A stretch of DNA of 64,000 nucleotides, taken from the NCBI GenBank assembly GCA_029532625.1, contig JARFXM010000004.1, positions 3,658,001 to 3,722,000 of the forward strand. The letters are read 5' to 3'. Numbering within the stretch: position 1 is the stretch's first letter; each line of letters starts with the position of its first letter. The notes under the pieces are model-generated. The model ran no database searches. It was not told where the DNA came from and saw only the letters and a program-made list of their open reading frames with translations. Source of the stretch: Lomentospora prolificans (lineage: Eukaryota > Ascomycota > Sordariomycetes > Microascales > Microascaceae). Shown here piece after piece: positions 12,180 through 25,603 of this stretch. The position numbers and the translations under genes were made by a program.

Positions 12180-15100
12180 CGCGTTCGCTTGATATTGCAC
12201 CCTAAATGCGATGCTAGTCGGTTTTGTGTGGTGAGACGAGGAACTTTGGTAGCAGACACGGGGAAACCATTCAACGTCCAGAATCTAATACAACTCAACG
12301 TGGTTTTTGGCTATATTTAAGTGAATCATGGGTCTACTTTCCCGACGTAATGACTTCCGGGCCATGGTCAACCAGTTCCGGGCTTTACCTTCCGTTCGAT
12401 GGGCGCTGATATTAGTCCTCATCCCCGCACCCCATATCAACAAGTAGATTATCTTTTACCCATTTCGGGGCTTCATTATTCTGAAATTGCGGGTAATTCA
12501 TTAGGAAACGGAGGCACGGAAGCCTACAGACAATAGCCGGAAGTTGGGCAAGGTGGCGGCCGATAACCGGGTCTATTCTCCTTCCGGGGCCACGATGGGT
12601 AATGGATAGTTGCTTTCCCCCTGTACGGGTTTCTTAAAGGCTCAAGCTACTTGTCTTGTACAGGACTCCGAGGAGTTCGCATGGGAGACATTAAATCCCG
12701 CGTCATCCATTCACGCCGCTCAACGGCGCGGGATAGCGCACTTCCAATCCTACTGACGGACAGGAGACGGTGTCACCCGGTGACCGATTCACGATTTTGC
12801 TATTTTTGTGCATCGCATCGCCAGCGAGTCGTATACATTAAGAGACATACCGCCGAGCTATGGGGCGGAGGAACCTAGTTTGTCTAGTTGAGGCAATCCT
12901 CGGCGACGATTCTGACTCGCCTGAAATCCGGCGCCGGAGGCTTGGCTCGGATCCGCCGGCAGAGAGGTGGAGGATAAGCTCTGAATCTGGGGCAACCCTC
13001 CGTAGGGCTGGGGCAACCTGTGGCCATTAATTCGGCGAGATAAGACACATTGCGCCCCCCAAGAACCCAAGAAGGGCGCGTAAAGTGGAAACCGGGGTGA
13101 TGAAGTTGATAGAAGAAGGAAAAAAACCGGCGGATGGCACGATTGTGGGTTGGTGTCAGATGGCAATAAGAAGCTCTGCTTAGTCCTTCCACCAGCACGT
13201 CTTTGCCACACAATGGGGGTGCAAGAGGGCTGGACACGAGACAAGGTACGGCGGCCTTCCACTGGTGGTGAGGAATTAATGACGAGGGTTTTCCGTTTCG
13301 AGAAGGTTGCTATTAGGTGTCAGCACGACAGCAACAATGAGGCCGTCTGCAGCCACACGGCGCGGAGACGGTGGGTGGCGGAGCCGATTCTGAGGTCATG
13401 ATCCGGGAATTCAAGCCTCGCCCAGCTCTCCACCATCCTTGATCGCTCATATCATGATTAGAATTCTTGGCACACCCTAGTGGATGAGAGATTCGCTGGC
13501 TGACTGGGTGGGCGAGGGTCACTAGACTATTGTTCGCACATGTAACAATATCCATGTACTGTTGAGAATGGCGGAAGAGATTAGAGCCTGATTCCAGACT
13601 GGCGCAACCAGCGATGAAATCACGGCGACGGTAGGCGAATAACTATCGCCACCAGGCAACTAGCAATACTGATAAGCAGCGGTGTACAACCGCTCGAGCT
13701 TCGTGTGAGCCTGTGATCCTCCTTCCTGATATCGCGATGGTTGACAATGCGTCGATGCTCCACGAGGGATTTTAAACTCAATACGTACCGATTGGGAGGG
13801 AGCAGGACAAGGCAGGACGTTATTCTCTTTCTGCGAAGAATCAATAGCGCAACGGTACTTTTTTTTTTTTTTCTTCTTGCCCTGTTGGTGAATCGTATGA
13901 GTCTCCTGCAAGCTGGAGGTTGTATGGAGCGTCAGGAGAGAGCTAATGTGTACAGCGAAGACTGTGAGCCGCGCTTGCAGCCTGGGCTGTTTCTAAAAAT
14001 GAATCTTGGCTTTTTCTTCCCCTCGTCGTTGTTCGTATTGTTGACTGTCGGCGCTAATCACTACTGGATTTACTCAGGCCATGCATACGCGATCCTACCT
14101 ATTACTGCACGCCACGGCCTTGGAAGCTTCAGCTTCCATGGGTTCGGCGGTTCACGGGACGTCATTTTCGAGCAAGATGGCACGTGTGATGGCCAATGCG
14201 ATTAGAAAGCGCTTGAAAAGGAGGCGGAAGTCGTTGGGCCTGTGTCTCTCTGCTGAGGCCAAGGTTATCTCCAAGTGCGGCACAGATCCATCAGTGCAGT
14301 TGATGGGTTGGGCACCTACGCCCTCGTCTGCAGGTCTGGCCAAGGTCGAGTCGAGAGTGGGAAATGGAGGGACCAGATGGCCAGCCTATTCGCTGCAGAT
14401 ACTGTGAGACCAATCGGCCGAGGGAAATTAGATCTTATTCATGAACTGAAAATATTGAAAAATCGATCGGTTTTTGGCGGCTGGTGGCACAAGAAGCTTG
14501 TCCCGGGGTTACATCTCGATGCGGCTGTTCGCTCGTCCCGACTTTTTCGCCATGAGGCTTACTCAGTCCAGGCACGCCGTGAACGATCGGTCCATTCAAA
14601 GGCCGGAGACATCCCCCCATTGCAAGCCTCTTAACAATTGGAGCCTGGTGACTTTCCGTCACCGTGCGTCTGCAAGTGGGTTGTAAAAACATCATTGATC
14701 ACATTTAGGTTTCAGGGTTCGAAAGGCGAGGGTCTAATAGTGGCCCTCGAGTAATAATCAAAAGGGTCGCCTTGGGCTTATGATCCCGTGCGGCCTCGGC
14801 CCCGTGCCGTGCCTGCATGTACAAGAAGAGGAGAACATGAAGCATCCTCCGTCCAGGTCGGAAAGTAAAGGGGCCGTATTTCTGTTCTGCGTCCCAGACA
14901 ATGGCCAAACGTGGAACGCACGGCATGCGGAACAGGGTGGGCTGCCAATTTCCGTAGGGCATGCGATCAAAACGAAACGAGCAAGGTTGCCACTCTAGGT
15001 CGCGCGTACTCAAGTAAATAAATCATATCTCAATCGAGGTTGCAATAATGGCCGAAAACATCGCGATGTGAGGGAGATCGAGTTTCCTGCGGTGCGCGTT

Positions 15101-18100
15101 GTCACCGCGGATATCCGAGGAAATCTACGCCAAGGATTGCGCGGCTCCCATTCTCATCGAGGATGGGAAGTATTCGGGAGCACGTCTAATTTCGTAGCGT
15201 TAGTCCGCGCGCTCCGATATTTCACGTTTGGTGGTGGCATCGAACATCGAATGGCAGCGTCACATTATCGTGCACGCGGATTACGCCTGTTCTGCACGCT
15301 CCACGCCGACGGCTATAGTACTCTTAGACGCCTGCTCGTGGGCCGCGCGAATATTGAGACGGCCAGGCGATGCATGAGAACAAACCCCTTGGTTGGCCTG
15401 CCTGTTCCTGGATCCAGCATGCCGCTTGCCATATACCACACCAGGCGGGCTGGGGCTCGGGTAGGTGGTGGCGCATCGAGGGGCCCTTGACCAGCCAGCG
15501 TGAGAGGGAAGACGGAAAGCATGCGTAAAGACAGGTCTGGGTGATGTTTTCTTCTGGACGGGTGTGATTGAGTCTGCGCGAAAAGCACAAGGCAGAAGAA
15601 CCTCGCTCGAAGTTGAGCTGCATGCACTGTAACGTCAGATACCAAAGAAAGATCGGTTCGAATCAGCCGTTCACCTTTTTTGCTTACGCCAGCCTCCTTT
15701 TTTGTCGGCGCCATCCAGACTCTCCAAGCCTAGCACAGACGGGCTCGAACCCCGAGATGCCAGGGGTACACTCTCCGCAAACTGCAAGAGGCGCGAGGCG
15801 TCAACCATCGCACAGATCCCCATGGCTAGGTTGAAAAAGGCATGGAGGAGCGAGAAATAGCAGTGATACCGTATCATAAATCCGCCGGCGCTACTGTGCT
15901 GGATCCATCCATTGATCAATGTACGTACATGTAGCATCCGGCACTGGAAGGGCCCACTAAAAAGGCGCTGGAACGCCTCAAGAATGAATGTCAAGGTTCC
16001 ATCCGCCAGTGGTTGTTAGTTAGTAGGGGCCTCGCTGGCTCGCCGGAGAATAATAAGCCAGTTGATTTTCACGTACGCAACAGCCAGCCAGCCGGGCTGG
16101 CACCAGACCCCTGAAGCCAGGCGTGCTTGGTCGCCTGCCAGCTTCGAGGCCTTAGTGAGCTTTATCAATGTCGATTTTCAGTCTCGATATTGGCCGATTC
16201 GCGAGCCTACCGCGCTTCACTGTTTGGCTTGAAGCTGCCTGGCATTGTCGAAATAATTTCCCTTCGGCCTCGCCCGTTTGGTAAACCCGACCCGGGCGAA
16301 CATTGGGGCCTTCCCCCTTTGAAAGACCAGAATAGTAATGGATCCATCCCAGTAATCCATCGAAACGACCCTCTTCCGCTCTGGTGTTCCTTGAGTCGAG
16401 CTCCCGATTTTCTAGACCCCGTCTCCTGTGCCGAGAAATTCCTCGATGGATTGTTCATGCACCCCAAGCCATGCACCTGCAGGTGTCCATCGCCAGTCCA
16501 TCCAGTGCTGGCCCTCCGGGCGCTCTCCGCTGGTGAGGCGCTTGATACGCACACCAGACTCATCTCTTCGAGCACAATCATCCATTCACAACTCTATTCA
16601 CAGAGGCACTCGCCAGGCTTTTGCGTGCGAGTACCTGGATCCACAGCGCATCTTGGTTGCCAATCTCAGCCAACCACGTACCTCTCACCCGTGCTGCCGT
16701 ACCGAATGGTTCAGCCCTCGAAAGAGATATTCTCTAGTTTCTCGTAGAGGCTGGTGTCTGCCTTGCTACGTCGTCGGTTGGGCTGCCGCGCCCTGTTTTC
16801 CCAATCAAGTCTGACATGTCCCTCGCCCAGCTCAAATCAAGTTTTGCACTCGCGTTATTTTTCTTTCTTCCTTCTCCATCATCGCGGTCCTGATTTATTG
16901 ATGAGTACATGATCCTTGCTTGGACATCACCATCAAGCTTCTGCCGCTGGCTTTTACCACGCGTCCTGCGATGACTATTGCTACCTGTCCACGAAATTGG
17001 GTTTCATTGTCCCACGGCCACGACCCCTGAAAAAGAGTTTTGCTGACGAGTCTTCCGTTACGTCGAGAAAGAAGATGAGAATTACAGTTGCAGTCGGGAG
17101 TCCCATCGAGGGCCTGTGTGAGCGGACCACATCTACCCTACCCCCTTGTCTGTCCATAAGCCGCCCGTCGACTCCACGTCCGGTCCAGTCGAACGTGGTC
17201 GACTGTCCGACTCGGCCTGACTAAGCTTTTCATTCGCCCGTCTGCTCGAGTCTCTCTATCCATGTCGACTGTGCCTTTCTCGTTTACATTCGATGCTGAC
17301 AGTGTTTGTTTTCTTTACCATTGGGTGGCCACAGTTGTTCTATTTTGGTCCTGGTTTGCTAGGTGTTTGTGGCGCACTGCCCTTCCCTGCTGGCTGGCTT
17401 CTTCGCCGTCTTTGCGGCCTAATCCCTCTATCGAGGATTAACCGCCGGTCATATCCGATCTTCTGGGCTGCGCAAGCTTGTCGATTCGTAGCTATGGCCT
17501 CTCATATTCTCCCTTCCTACTCTATCCGAATCGCCTTCTTCTCCTTCTCGGCTCTACCCTCTAATACTCTGCCACCTGCCACGGCACTGCCCCTTAATAT
17601 CCAAGAGCCGACCATGCAGGACCCTCGCACCGCGCTCGCTACTAAAACCACATTGCCACCCAGCCGTTAAGTTGAGAATGAGGCAGAGAAGGGATGCGAG
17701 GGTCATATCGATAGGGCCAGGGGCCCCGTCTGCAAAACCCGGTAAGGTTCTTTACCATACGAGACCATCCCTCCTCACCCGGCCGGACCAATCCAACCTC
17801 CACCCTAGCCCGACGCTGACTATGTGAGCCGTCAAGTGGCGTTTCTTGTCTTCCCGTATAAGTGCGCTTCTCCACACGCGCACATCCGCCCACCGATATG
17901 CATCCATAATACATACAGCTATCCAAATCCACACCTCCAGACGCCCTGCCATCCCCACTGCATCCCTACATAGGACTTGCTGGCGATAGGTCGTTCCGAC
18001 GAACAAGCTCGTTTCCCTCTCGGCACACATAGCCGCTCCCCTCACCGCTCGCTCACTCATGCTATCCCTGTCCCTGGTTTGCTCGACCCCCCCTCCGTAC

Positions 18101-18879
18101 TGCCCCTGGCAGGACTAGCGAGACCAGCTACCGTGCTTTATAAAAATTGGCTTGAACCGCTCGTGCTTGCAGACTAAGCGTCGTGAATTCAAAATTAGCA
18201 TCTATTCCCGGGGTTCTCTCCTATGCTATAACGTCATAACCCACGAGAGACGGGCTCACCTCATCCTAGGAAGGCATGCCGAGATCACGAACTATTGAAT
18301 CTGCAACCCCAAAATCTGTGATGCTCTCATCGATGCTACGTCCGCGAGTGCCGCTGTCAGCCCATCTTTGGAATCCATCCATACCACGCTCATCTCTACT
18401 TGCCATTTTCAGCATGAGGCATGTGTAAGCCGTTCGCGTCGTGACCGCTGTGGTTTCTTCGATTCTCCAATTTCCCATCTTCCTGCCCCAACCGGCGCAT
18501 CCGAGGTATCTTCCCGTCGTCCAAGCCCGAAAAGAAGCTTGCTTGATGCTTTCCTGGTAGCATCTATCATGAGGACCCGTCACGAGCATAGAGAAGGGGT
18601 GGGGGAGGCTGTAAGCCGATCCACACTCCAGGATCCAGGCAAGTGCCTAAAGGTACCCATGCATCCTGCATACGTTCCTCTCCCATGTATAGCCTCGAGC
18701 TCGAGATATAAGAAGCCTCGTGCTCCCCTTTCATCTCCATCTCATTCTGGTCTCATCATCCAGGTCGATCCAGTCTCATACGATCACCCTTCCTTCGTTC
18801 TCTTTTTTTTTTCTTTCAACCATTCTTTTTCTTTCTTATACTTCCATTCTTTAGATAGAACCCTCTGTGTGCCTCCATC
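12180..18879. other. 6.7 kb stretch without a supported gene; far upstream region of the laccase
   Basis: This is the longest gap in the window. Open frames on both strands reach about 206 codons (16127-16747, plus). They lack recognisable domains, signal peptides or intron signals that would extend them. A T homopolymer of 14 lies at about 13859-13872. A TATA-like element on the minus strand at about 12311-12320 may serve the GH16 gene. The final 300 bases before 18880 look like a promoter and leader of the laccase. I see no transposase, rRNA or tRNA. Confidence 0.45.
18694..18713 (+). promoter_or_regulatory. palindrome followed by TATA-like box upstream of the laccase
   Basis: A perfect 12-base palindrome, CTCGAGCTCGAG (18694-18705), abuts the TATA-like sequence ATATAAGA (18706-18713), about 170 bases before the laccase ATG. 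It is followed by a long pyrimidine tract (about 18800-18850), typical of a fungal transcription start. The palindrome could be a regulator site; that is inference. Confidence 0.4.
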
Positions 18880-21111
18880 ATGAGGTCCTTCGCCCTGTTT
18901 CAGGCTGTCGGCCTCTTCTTGGGGCTCGGCAACGCCGCCCCTTCCCCCATCGATGTCGCTGTCGCTCCCCGCGAGTTGGCCAAGCGCGCTCCCACCTGCA
19001 ACACCCCCTCTAACAGGGCTTGCTGGTCGGACGGCTTCAATATCAACACGGACTACGAGGCTAGCATTCCAGACACTGGTGTTACCCGCCATGTACGTGA
19101 TTCGAGCCGTGCGATATCTCAGCCGCGTCCCCGCTCGTGACTAATCTTGTCCGTAGTACGACTTTACTGTCAGCCAGTTTGAAAACTGGATCGGTGGTGA
19201 TGGGATAGAGAAGAAGGTGGCCATGTTGATTAACGGTAGGCCGATTCTCACGTGATCCGTTTGAGTCGCAGCAACTAACTACTCTCTCGTAGGGCAATTC
19301 CCCGGTCCCACTGTCCGGGCTGGTAAGTTTCATAAGCCACAGGCATTCGCAAGGTTGAGACGTAGGAGAGAGACTGACAGAAGATTCAGACTGGGGTGAC
19401 TGGGTCGAAATCAAGGTCACTAACAACCTCACTTGCGATGGGTAAGCTTGAATACCACTCTCTTCCTGCTTCGCGGCTCGAAGTTTCGGCTTCCTAACAC
19501 GGACTAGAACATCGATTCATTGGCACGGCATCCGCATGCGAGGGAACTCCGTCAACGACGGCGCCAACGGTGTTACCGAGTGCCCCATTGCGCCCGGCAC
19601 TAGCAAGACTTATCGTTTCCGCGCTGAACAGTACGGAACTGGCTGGTGAGTGAACTTCATACTACCACCTGCAGGGAGCGCCAGCTAACATGAGCCAGGT
19701 ATCACTCTCACTACTCCGCTCAGTATGCCAACGGTCTGCTTGGCACTGTTGTTATCGATGGACCTGCTTCGCTTCCTTATGATGAGGATCTCGGTGTTTT
19801 CCCCATCAACGATTGGTACTATGGAGACGCTGAGGAGATTGGCCGCGGCTTGATACCTCCCCCCGGTGCTGCTCCCGCTGCTGACAACGTCCTTTTCAAC
19901 GGAACACACGTCAACGCTCAGGGCGGCGGCGAGTACGCCCGTGTCGTGCTCAAGGCTGGCAAACGCCATCGCCTCCGGTTGATCAACCCCTCTGTCGACA
20001 TCTCCTACTCCGTCACTCTTGCTAACCACGACCTCACCGTCATCTCCACCGACTTCGTTCCCGTCAATGCATTCACCACCCCGTCCGTCTTCCTGAACCC
20101 TGGACAGCGTGTTGATGTCACCATCGATGCTTCCAAGACTGCCGCCAACTACTGGTTCAACGTGACCTTCTCGACCGGCCCTTGCGGAGCTTCCAGGATT
20201 GCTAAGCCTGCCGCCATCTTCCAGTATGACACCGCGACTCCTGGTACTCCCACGAGCCCCGGTAACTCTCCCGCCGATCCTCTCTGCCATGACAACGTTT
20301 CCTACACTCCCGTTATCAGCCGCACTGTCCCCTCTGGTGACTTCACTCCCAACGACAACAACACCATCGAGGTCGAGCTTCTCCAGAAGCCCTGGGAGGA
20401 TGTCCCCAACCGTGTGTACTGGAATGTCCACGGTCATGACATGAACATCACCTGGGAGAACCCTACCCTTGAATATGTCGCCAACGGTGACTTGGACTTC
20501 CCCGAGAGGTACAACGTCCACACTGTCGACAAGTCGAACGGCGACGTAAGTCATTACCATTTCCTAGCATCAACAGGTATTCAATACCAGATGTTGAGGA
20601 CCGTATGCTAACAGCCAATCCACAGTGGGCCTTCTGGCTTATCGAGAACACCAGTGTTCTTCCCCACCCCATGCATCTTCACGTAAGTCTGAGATTTCGA
20701 AGCCTTCCCCCTGCCGCTTTGCAATGTAGCCTAACGCGGGTTTAGGGACACGACTTCTACGTCCTCGGCCGCTCTGACCCGCCCGCGAACCCCTTCAACG
20801 CTCCCATGACCAACTTCAACCCCTCGACCGACATGGGCAGGCTTAGGTTCAGCAACCCCACTCGCCGTGATACCACGACGATGCCCGCCAGGGGCTGGCT
20901 CCTACTCGCCTTCCGCGTCGACAACCCCGGCGCCTGGCTCTTCCACTGCCACATCGCCTGGCACGCCGGCCAGGGCCTTAGCATGCAGTTCCTCGAGAGC
21001 GTCGCCGACATCCCCCCGACCGTGGACCTCTCCATTCTCGAGCCCGTTTGCTCCATCTGGTCCGACTACTACTCCACTTCTCAGTGCAAGCAGTGGGATT
21101 CCGGCCTTTAA
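18880..21111 (+). CDS. secreted laccase (ascomycete multicopper oxidase)
   Basis: Laccases oxidise phenols and reduce O2 to water outside the cell. Eight exons (18880-19092, 19157-19235, 19293-19322, 19390-19441, 19508-19645, 19699-20545, 20626-20682, 20746-21111) give 593 residues. Exon 3 is only 30 bases. In order: signal peptide (about 1-20), propeptide ending at a KR site near residue 37, then three cupredoxin domains. All four copper motifs are present: HWHG (129-132), WYHSH (171-175), HPMHLHGHDF (467-476) and HCHIAWH (539-545). The axial position ten residues after C540 is L550, the usual ascomycete choice. The protein ends in DSGL, the C-terminal plug of ascomycete laccases, so it is probably not cut further. 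The start was chosen because it opens directly into the signal peptide. The biological role (pigment, lignin or phenolic detoxification) is not shown by the neighbours. Confidence 0.96.
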
Positions 21112-23848
21112 GCGAAGCGCCAAAAGACGGGATTTACGAAGTGAACAAGGGTTCTCTTTGTTGAAATTTGTTCCTTCTTTTTCTCTTTTTTTTAATACCT
21201 CCTTCTCCCACCTTTGGGGCTTTCTCGACGCTCGTTTTAAACAGGTTATTATCATTTTTTTTCTTGATATGTTTTTTCAACTCTACTTTGAAAGCCCGGC
21301 CGCACTTTTGGCGCAGTGAATTTTTTTTCTTCAGTTGCAGCCCTTTACGCGGGCCGGGCGGGTTTTGGTGCCGAGTCTGTCCAAGTGGTAAATATGGGGA
21401 TGTAACTTCGCTTCTACACTTACTTTCGCTTCTTTGGGGACGATTCTTCTTGATACTTGAGATTGGCTGAACATTTTTGGCCGGATTGGTGACTGGAACT
21501 GGATCTGACACGCATGATAGTCATGGAAGGAAATATATATTCTTCTCTTTACATCCATTTCATGCCGGTATTTTGATCGTAGAGAGAGTCACACGTGGGA
21601 TTCGGCGTAAGTGAATCTTTTGCCCGGCTGTAGGCCGGATGATCGTCGCGGCTACCGGGCGTGTTCTTGGTGCTAAAAAGAAGGGCGGGACGGAATAGCA
21701 AGGTTTGTATATCGATCGTCCGTTCGCGGACATCGTAGACGATGGTGTCGCGGACGTGCTAAACGGAGATGCTCAATCCGAGCCATCTTGTGGTTTCCGA
21801 GCGTTAAGCTGTCTATATGAGTGGATTAGCCGGACGGTTCAAATACATACGACCATAGCTCGCAGAGAACTGAGGGTCCCGTCTGCTCCCCTGTACATAA
21901 GCTGCGAAGCGCCGGACTAGTAGTTGGGTCGGTGACGACCAGCGAATCCCCGGTGTTGTATGTAAACCTGTTTTTTTGTCTTTTCTTTTTTCCTCTCGGG
22001 TGTTGTATTTTTCCCAAGACTCTCCCAATATTATTGAATGCTTGCATGTCACTATGGATTCCTTGTCTGAGGTGAAGACATGTGGCTGAAACACGCCGCC
22101 CAAACTTCTTGGTCCGACGAGGAATTCGTGGCTTGGGTCGACTAGGCCTGACTGAGCCGAGCCACGGGACCATTGAGTTTTTGCCCCTGACAGCCAGCAC
22201 AACTTGAACACGACTTTAGCGTAAAAGGGAACCCACATAACGCGTTTCTAGTGGATAACGGGGTAATACTTGTCATCGTTCCGGCTGTTCCTGAAGATGT
22301 ATGGCATTTCGCGGCCCCCGGCTCAATCATTGTCAACAACATCAGAGTACTGTCCCTGGGGGACCCGCCCCCAAAACACCGGATTCTAGAGTCTGGCGGG
22401 GCAGGGCCAATCTACGTGAGGGAGCCTTTCTTCTGGGATTTTCTTAGATCCGTCGTTCGTTTCTTAGCTGACGCCAGCAGGGACTGAGTGATATAGTGGA
22501 CTAAAATGCGCCGTGGCTGTGTCGCTTGTCCCGGGCCCATTTTGCTACCGTTACTCATCAAGAGCGGCCCACCAGCGCGGTCTGGACCAAGGCTGTCGTT
22601 GTTCTGAGAGAGGGCGGGGAGTGTGAGATGCAACGTAGGACATGAGGCGATAATGCAAATTCCCCGGGGGGGGGAATTCTTTCCAAGGACATGAGATCAT
22701 GTTTCCCAGAAACCTTTAAGATCTGTGGTTCTGGATGCGAGACTTGCAGATCAACGCTGTCCTGCCCAAATGTTACTGTGCACCAGCGCCTCGCTGCATA
22801 AATACCTGGCTTGCATAATGGCATCACTCTGCTCCCCTTCAAATCTGTAAGGGAGGGTGCTGGCGGTGCGTCACGGTCACCAAGTACCCTCTTCAAACGG
22901 GCAAGGTACAACAACCTTGGAGGTGTGATCCCGGTGGGAGATGTAGTTGAGACAGTGTACTCTGTACTTTTGTGCCGCTGGTCGTCTGTCAATAACGCCC
23001 CTGAGTTCCTCCGAGGGAGGGAACTGTCATAAAGAAAAAAGAATGAGGGCGTGCCAATCAAGTGACAAACGGCTTGCGTCAGAAGCCAATGAAATGTGTC
23101 AGGCGATAATAAAACGGCCCTTGCCAAGGAAGGAGACGAGACCAAGACTGTGGGTGGGTACAACGGTGTCCGTGGCGCTGTCTTGTCGGGAATTGCTCGT
23201 TTTCACACTGAATACACGTCCAGTGGGTAGCCAGGCATGGGGCATTCGCTTCTGCACTACGAAAGTATTAGGCCCCCTTTCGGTGCGGGAACACGAGATT
23301 TTGACGGAAATTTGACCCAGTCCCCCGATCCCCAAAGACAACAACTTCCAACGTTACTTGGACGTTTTTGTCGTCCCGTTCATCTCATTACTCAACCCTT
23401 TTTCCTTCACACGATCCTTTCAATCCGCGACAGCCGACCACTCGTTCCGTATCCTGTATTTCTAGGCTTTCCGCTCAACTTGACGACATCATTTCTTCTC
23501 CAACGCATTTGCCCCCCACTCTCTTCAACTCTCCTCCTTCTCTTTCAACCCGTCGCGCTGTTCTTTTCCCTCGTTTCATTGCATCTACTTCAGCGACACG
23601 TCCCAACCTTTTCGCCACACTCGAGATTTTTTTGGTTCCACGGATCTGACACGAATACCCGTCCCGATCCTCATACACGACGCCCCGTATTAAAATCTTT
23701 GTTCGCCTTTTCAAAACTGTTGATCGGCGGACATCTTTGTCGACTCAGCCAAACTCTCAGAATCGCGCTATTCCAACGCTAACCACGATTGGTGGTTCCT
23801 GGATCGAAACCTTCTTTGTGGTAAAACGTGACAACACACTCTCTCATA
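21112..23848. other. intergenic stretch between laccase and surface-protein gene
   Basis: This holds the laccase 3' untranslated region and then sequence with no supported gene. An imperfect G/C-rich palindrome (AATTCCCC followed by a run of nine G and AATT) lies near 22659-22678. The last 500 bases before 23849 are strongly pyrimidine-rich and look like the leader of the next gene. Confidence 0.45.
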
Positions 23849-24595
23849 ATGCACTATCCCCGGTTATTGAGGGCAGTCCTTGTCGCCCTCTCCGTCACAG
23901 CGGTTGCGCAGGCGAACTTGTTGCAGAATGAAGGCATTCCAAATGGCGCCCTTGTGAAGAGGCAGGAGACTGGTGTTAGCGCCAATGACGATACGACGAC
24001 TACCACTTCACAGTCTCGCACGCCCACGCCCACGCCTACCTCTCCCCCCAATGATGACGATGATGATGATAACGCCAATGACACAACCACCACTACCCCG
24101 ACGCCGACAGACTCGACCACGTCTAAGCCGACGGAAACTAAGAGTACTACGTCCGATGACTCTGAACCCACCCAGACCTCCTCAAAGGAAGAGCCCACCA
24201 CGGAGACCTTTACGACGATTATCACCACGACCAATTCCGATGGTCAACCCACGTCCTTCACCAGCGAGGGAACCGTGACCAGGACCCCCGGCCTTTCCCA
24301 AGGTAGCTCCGGTGGCGCTTCCGGCATGACGAAGGAGACGAGGAACATCGTCATCGGTGTTGTCGTGGGTGTGGGTGGAGCCATCGTCCTCGGCGCCCTC
24401 GGATTCGTCGCATGGAGGATTTGGGGACGCAAGAAGCAGGCCGACGAGCACGATAATCTCATGAGCTACGGCGATAAGCCCGACGGTGGAAGCTCTCCTG
24501 GTGGCACCGCTGGTGGTCCTGCCCGAAACCCGTTCCAGTCTACCTTGGAGACCTACCACGCTCCTACGCAGGTCAACGCCTCGTCTAACTTTTAA
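23849..24595 (+). CDS. mucin-like single-pass surface protein (Mid2/WSC-sensor-like architecture)
   Basis: This is a single-exon gene of 248 residues. A signal peptide covers residues 1-22 and a KR site lies at 37-38. A long Ser/Thr/Pro-rich ectodomain follows (about 45-160), with a run of six aspartates at 69-74 and many likely O-glycosylation sites. One strong membrane segment (about 167-189, rich in Val and Gly) is followed by a basic stop-transfer sequence WGRKK and a cytoplasmic tail of about 55 residues. I see no cysteine-rich WSC or CFEM module. The layout is that of fungal cell-wall stress sensors of the Mid2 type, but it is also shared by uncharacterised mucin-like proteins, so a sensor role is inference. 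The ATG at 23849 is used because the signal peptide starts there. Confidence 0.85.
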   Translation: MHYPRLLRAVLVALSVTAVAQANLLQNEGIPNGALVKRQETGVSANDDTTTTTSQSRTPTPTPTSPPNDDDDDDNANDTTTTTPTPTDSTTSKPTETKSTTSDDSEPTQTSSKEEPTTETFTTIITTTNSDGQPTSFTSEGTVTRTPGLSQGSSGGASGMTKETRNIVIGVVVGVGGAIVLGALGFVAWRIWGRKKQADEHDNLMSYGDKPDGGSSPGGTAGGPARNPFQSTLETYHAPTQVNASSNF

Positions 24596-25603
24596 TCGAT
24601 CGTCGGCTATGCGCCTTTATAGAACCAGCGACGCTGGCGACAAGACTGTCACACGATTTCCCATTACTTCTTCCCCTTGTTGTCAGCCATCTATACCCAA
24701 AGCATCTGTCAGTCGATTCTTAACCGACCATTCCATATTTTCATTTGGGAAAAATTCAGTCCTTCATCGATACAGGGTATTCGGAGTTAAGCGGCTGCCT
24801 TTTTTTCTCTCAATTTCTTTTTCTCACCTGCGTCCTTTATCATTCGGACCGCCACAAAACACACTAGGTTTGGATTGGGTCCAGTCTCCAAGTCTATCTT
24901 GTCTCGTTTCCTTTTCCTCTTTGCATCATCCAGGCCGCGAGTTTCCGTTTCTTCCAAGCGATAATTGCAGAGGCTATCTCGTTCTGAGACTGGTCGCGAA
25001 GATGGTCACCTTGACGGCTCCCTCCAACCCGTCATGGAGCCTCCAGGGCTGGCGGTTCTCCCGGGAATGGCCTAATCTCGGTTGCCGCCATCTGTATGTA
25101 TGTACACCTAGAGTATATTTAATTAATATCACGGCCCCCCTCCATTTCACTGTCTGTGCCCTTCCTCAAAATTTGCTTCCTATTTTAGCCATGTTACATT
25201 TCTAATACATGGTGGTATGGAATATTGAACCTTGGGAGCTGTTTTGTCCCATCACGTGATACATACTTGTGCTGGGTTGATGGTCCCGACTTCGTGTCTC
25301 ATCCCCGTTTCGGCTGTGAGGGTTTTCAGAGGCTTCAAAAGCGATCCGTGTTTCACCTCTGGCCTAGGCAACTCATGCGTTGCTCTTTGTAGTGTAGTGT
25401 AGACTGCCCTGTAGGCGTGGATCCGATGAGAGAAGAGAGGCTTCCGTAATTCTTCTCTTCGTTCCATCTCACATCGTTTCCGTGATTCTGTTCTTCATCT
25501 CAAAATTGCTTTGTTTGCCACAGAACCCCACGTCGAGTCAAATCGAGTACAAACCCCGCTTCGAGTCTTCTGCCTTGCCTGCTACCCGGTATCCTTCGCG
25601 ACC
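24596..25603. other. intergenic stretch, 3' and 5' flanks
   Basis: The 3' untranslated region of the surface-protein gene and the upstream region of the small secreted protein gene. An open frame running on to 25205 lacks conserved features and I do not treat it as a gene. Confidence 0.45.

Noticed and set aside
16127..16747. Plus-strand open frame of 206 codons in the large gap
   Set aside because: No domain, no signal peptide, irregular composition, no splice extension. Such a frame can arise by chance in GC-rich DNA.
19685..20560. Minus-strand open frame of 291 codons
   Set aside because: It is antisense to the large laccase exon. The frame is open only because of GC-biased codons on the coding strand, and it has no recognisable domain.
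9908..21111. A terpene biosynthetic cluster spanning terpene synthase, GH16 and laccase
   Set aside because: GH16 enzymes and wall-type laccases are not typical tailoring enzymes, the laccase is over 7 kb away, and no P450, regulator or transporter is present.
22659..22678. G/C palindrome with a run of nine G
   Set aside because: It could be a hairpin, but it has no gene-end context and a homopolymer this long is error-prone. Not called as a terminator.
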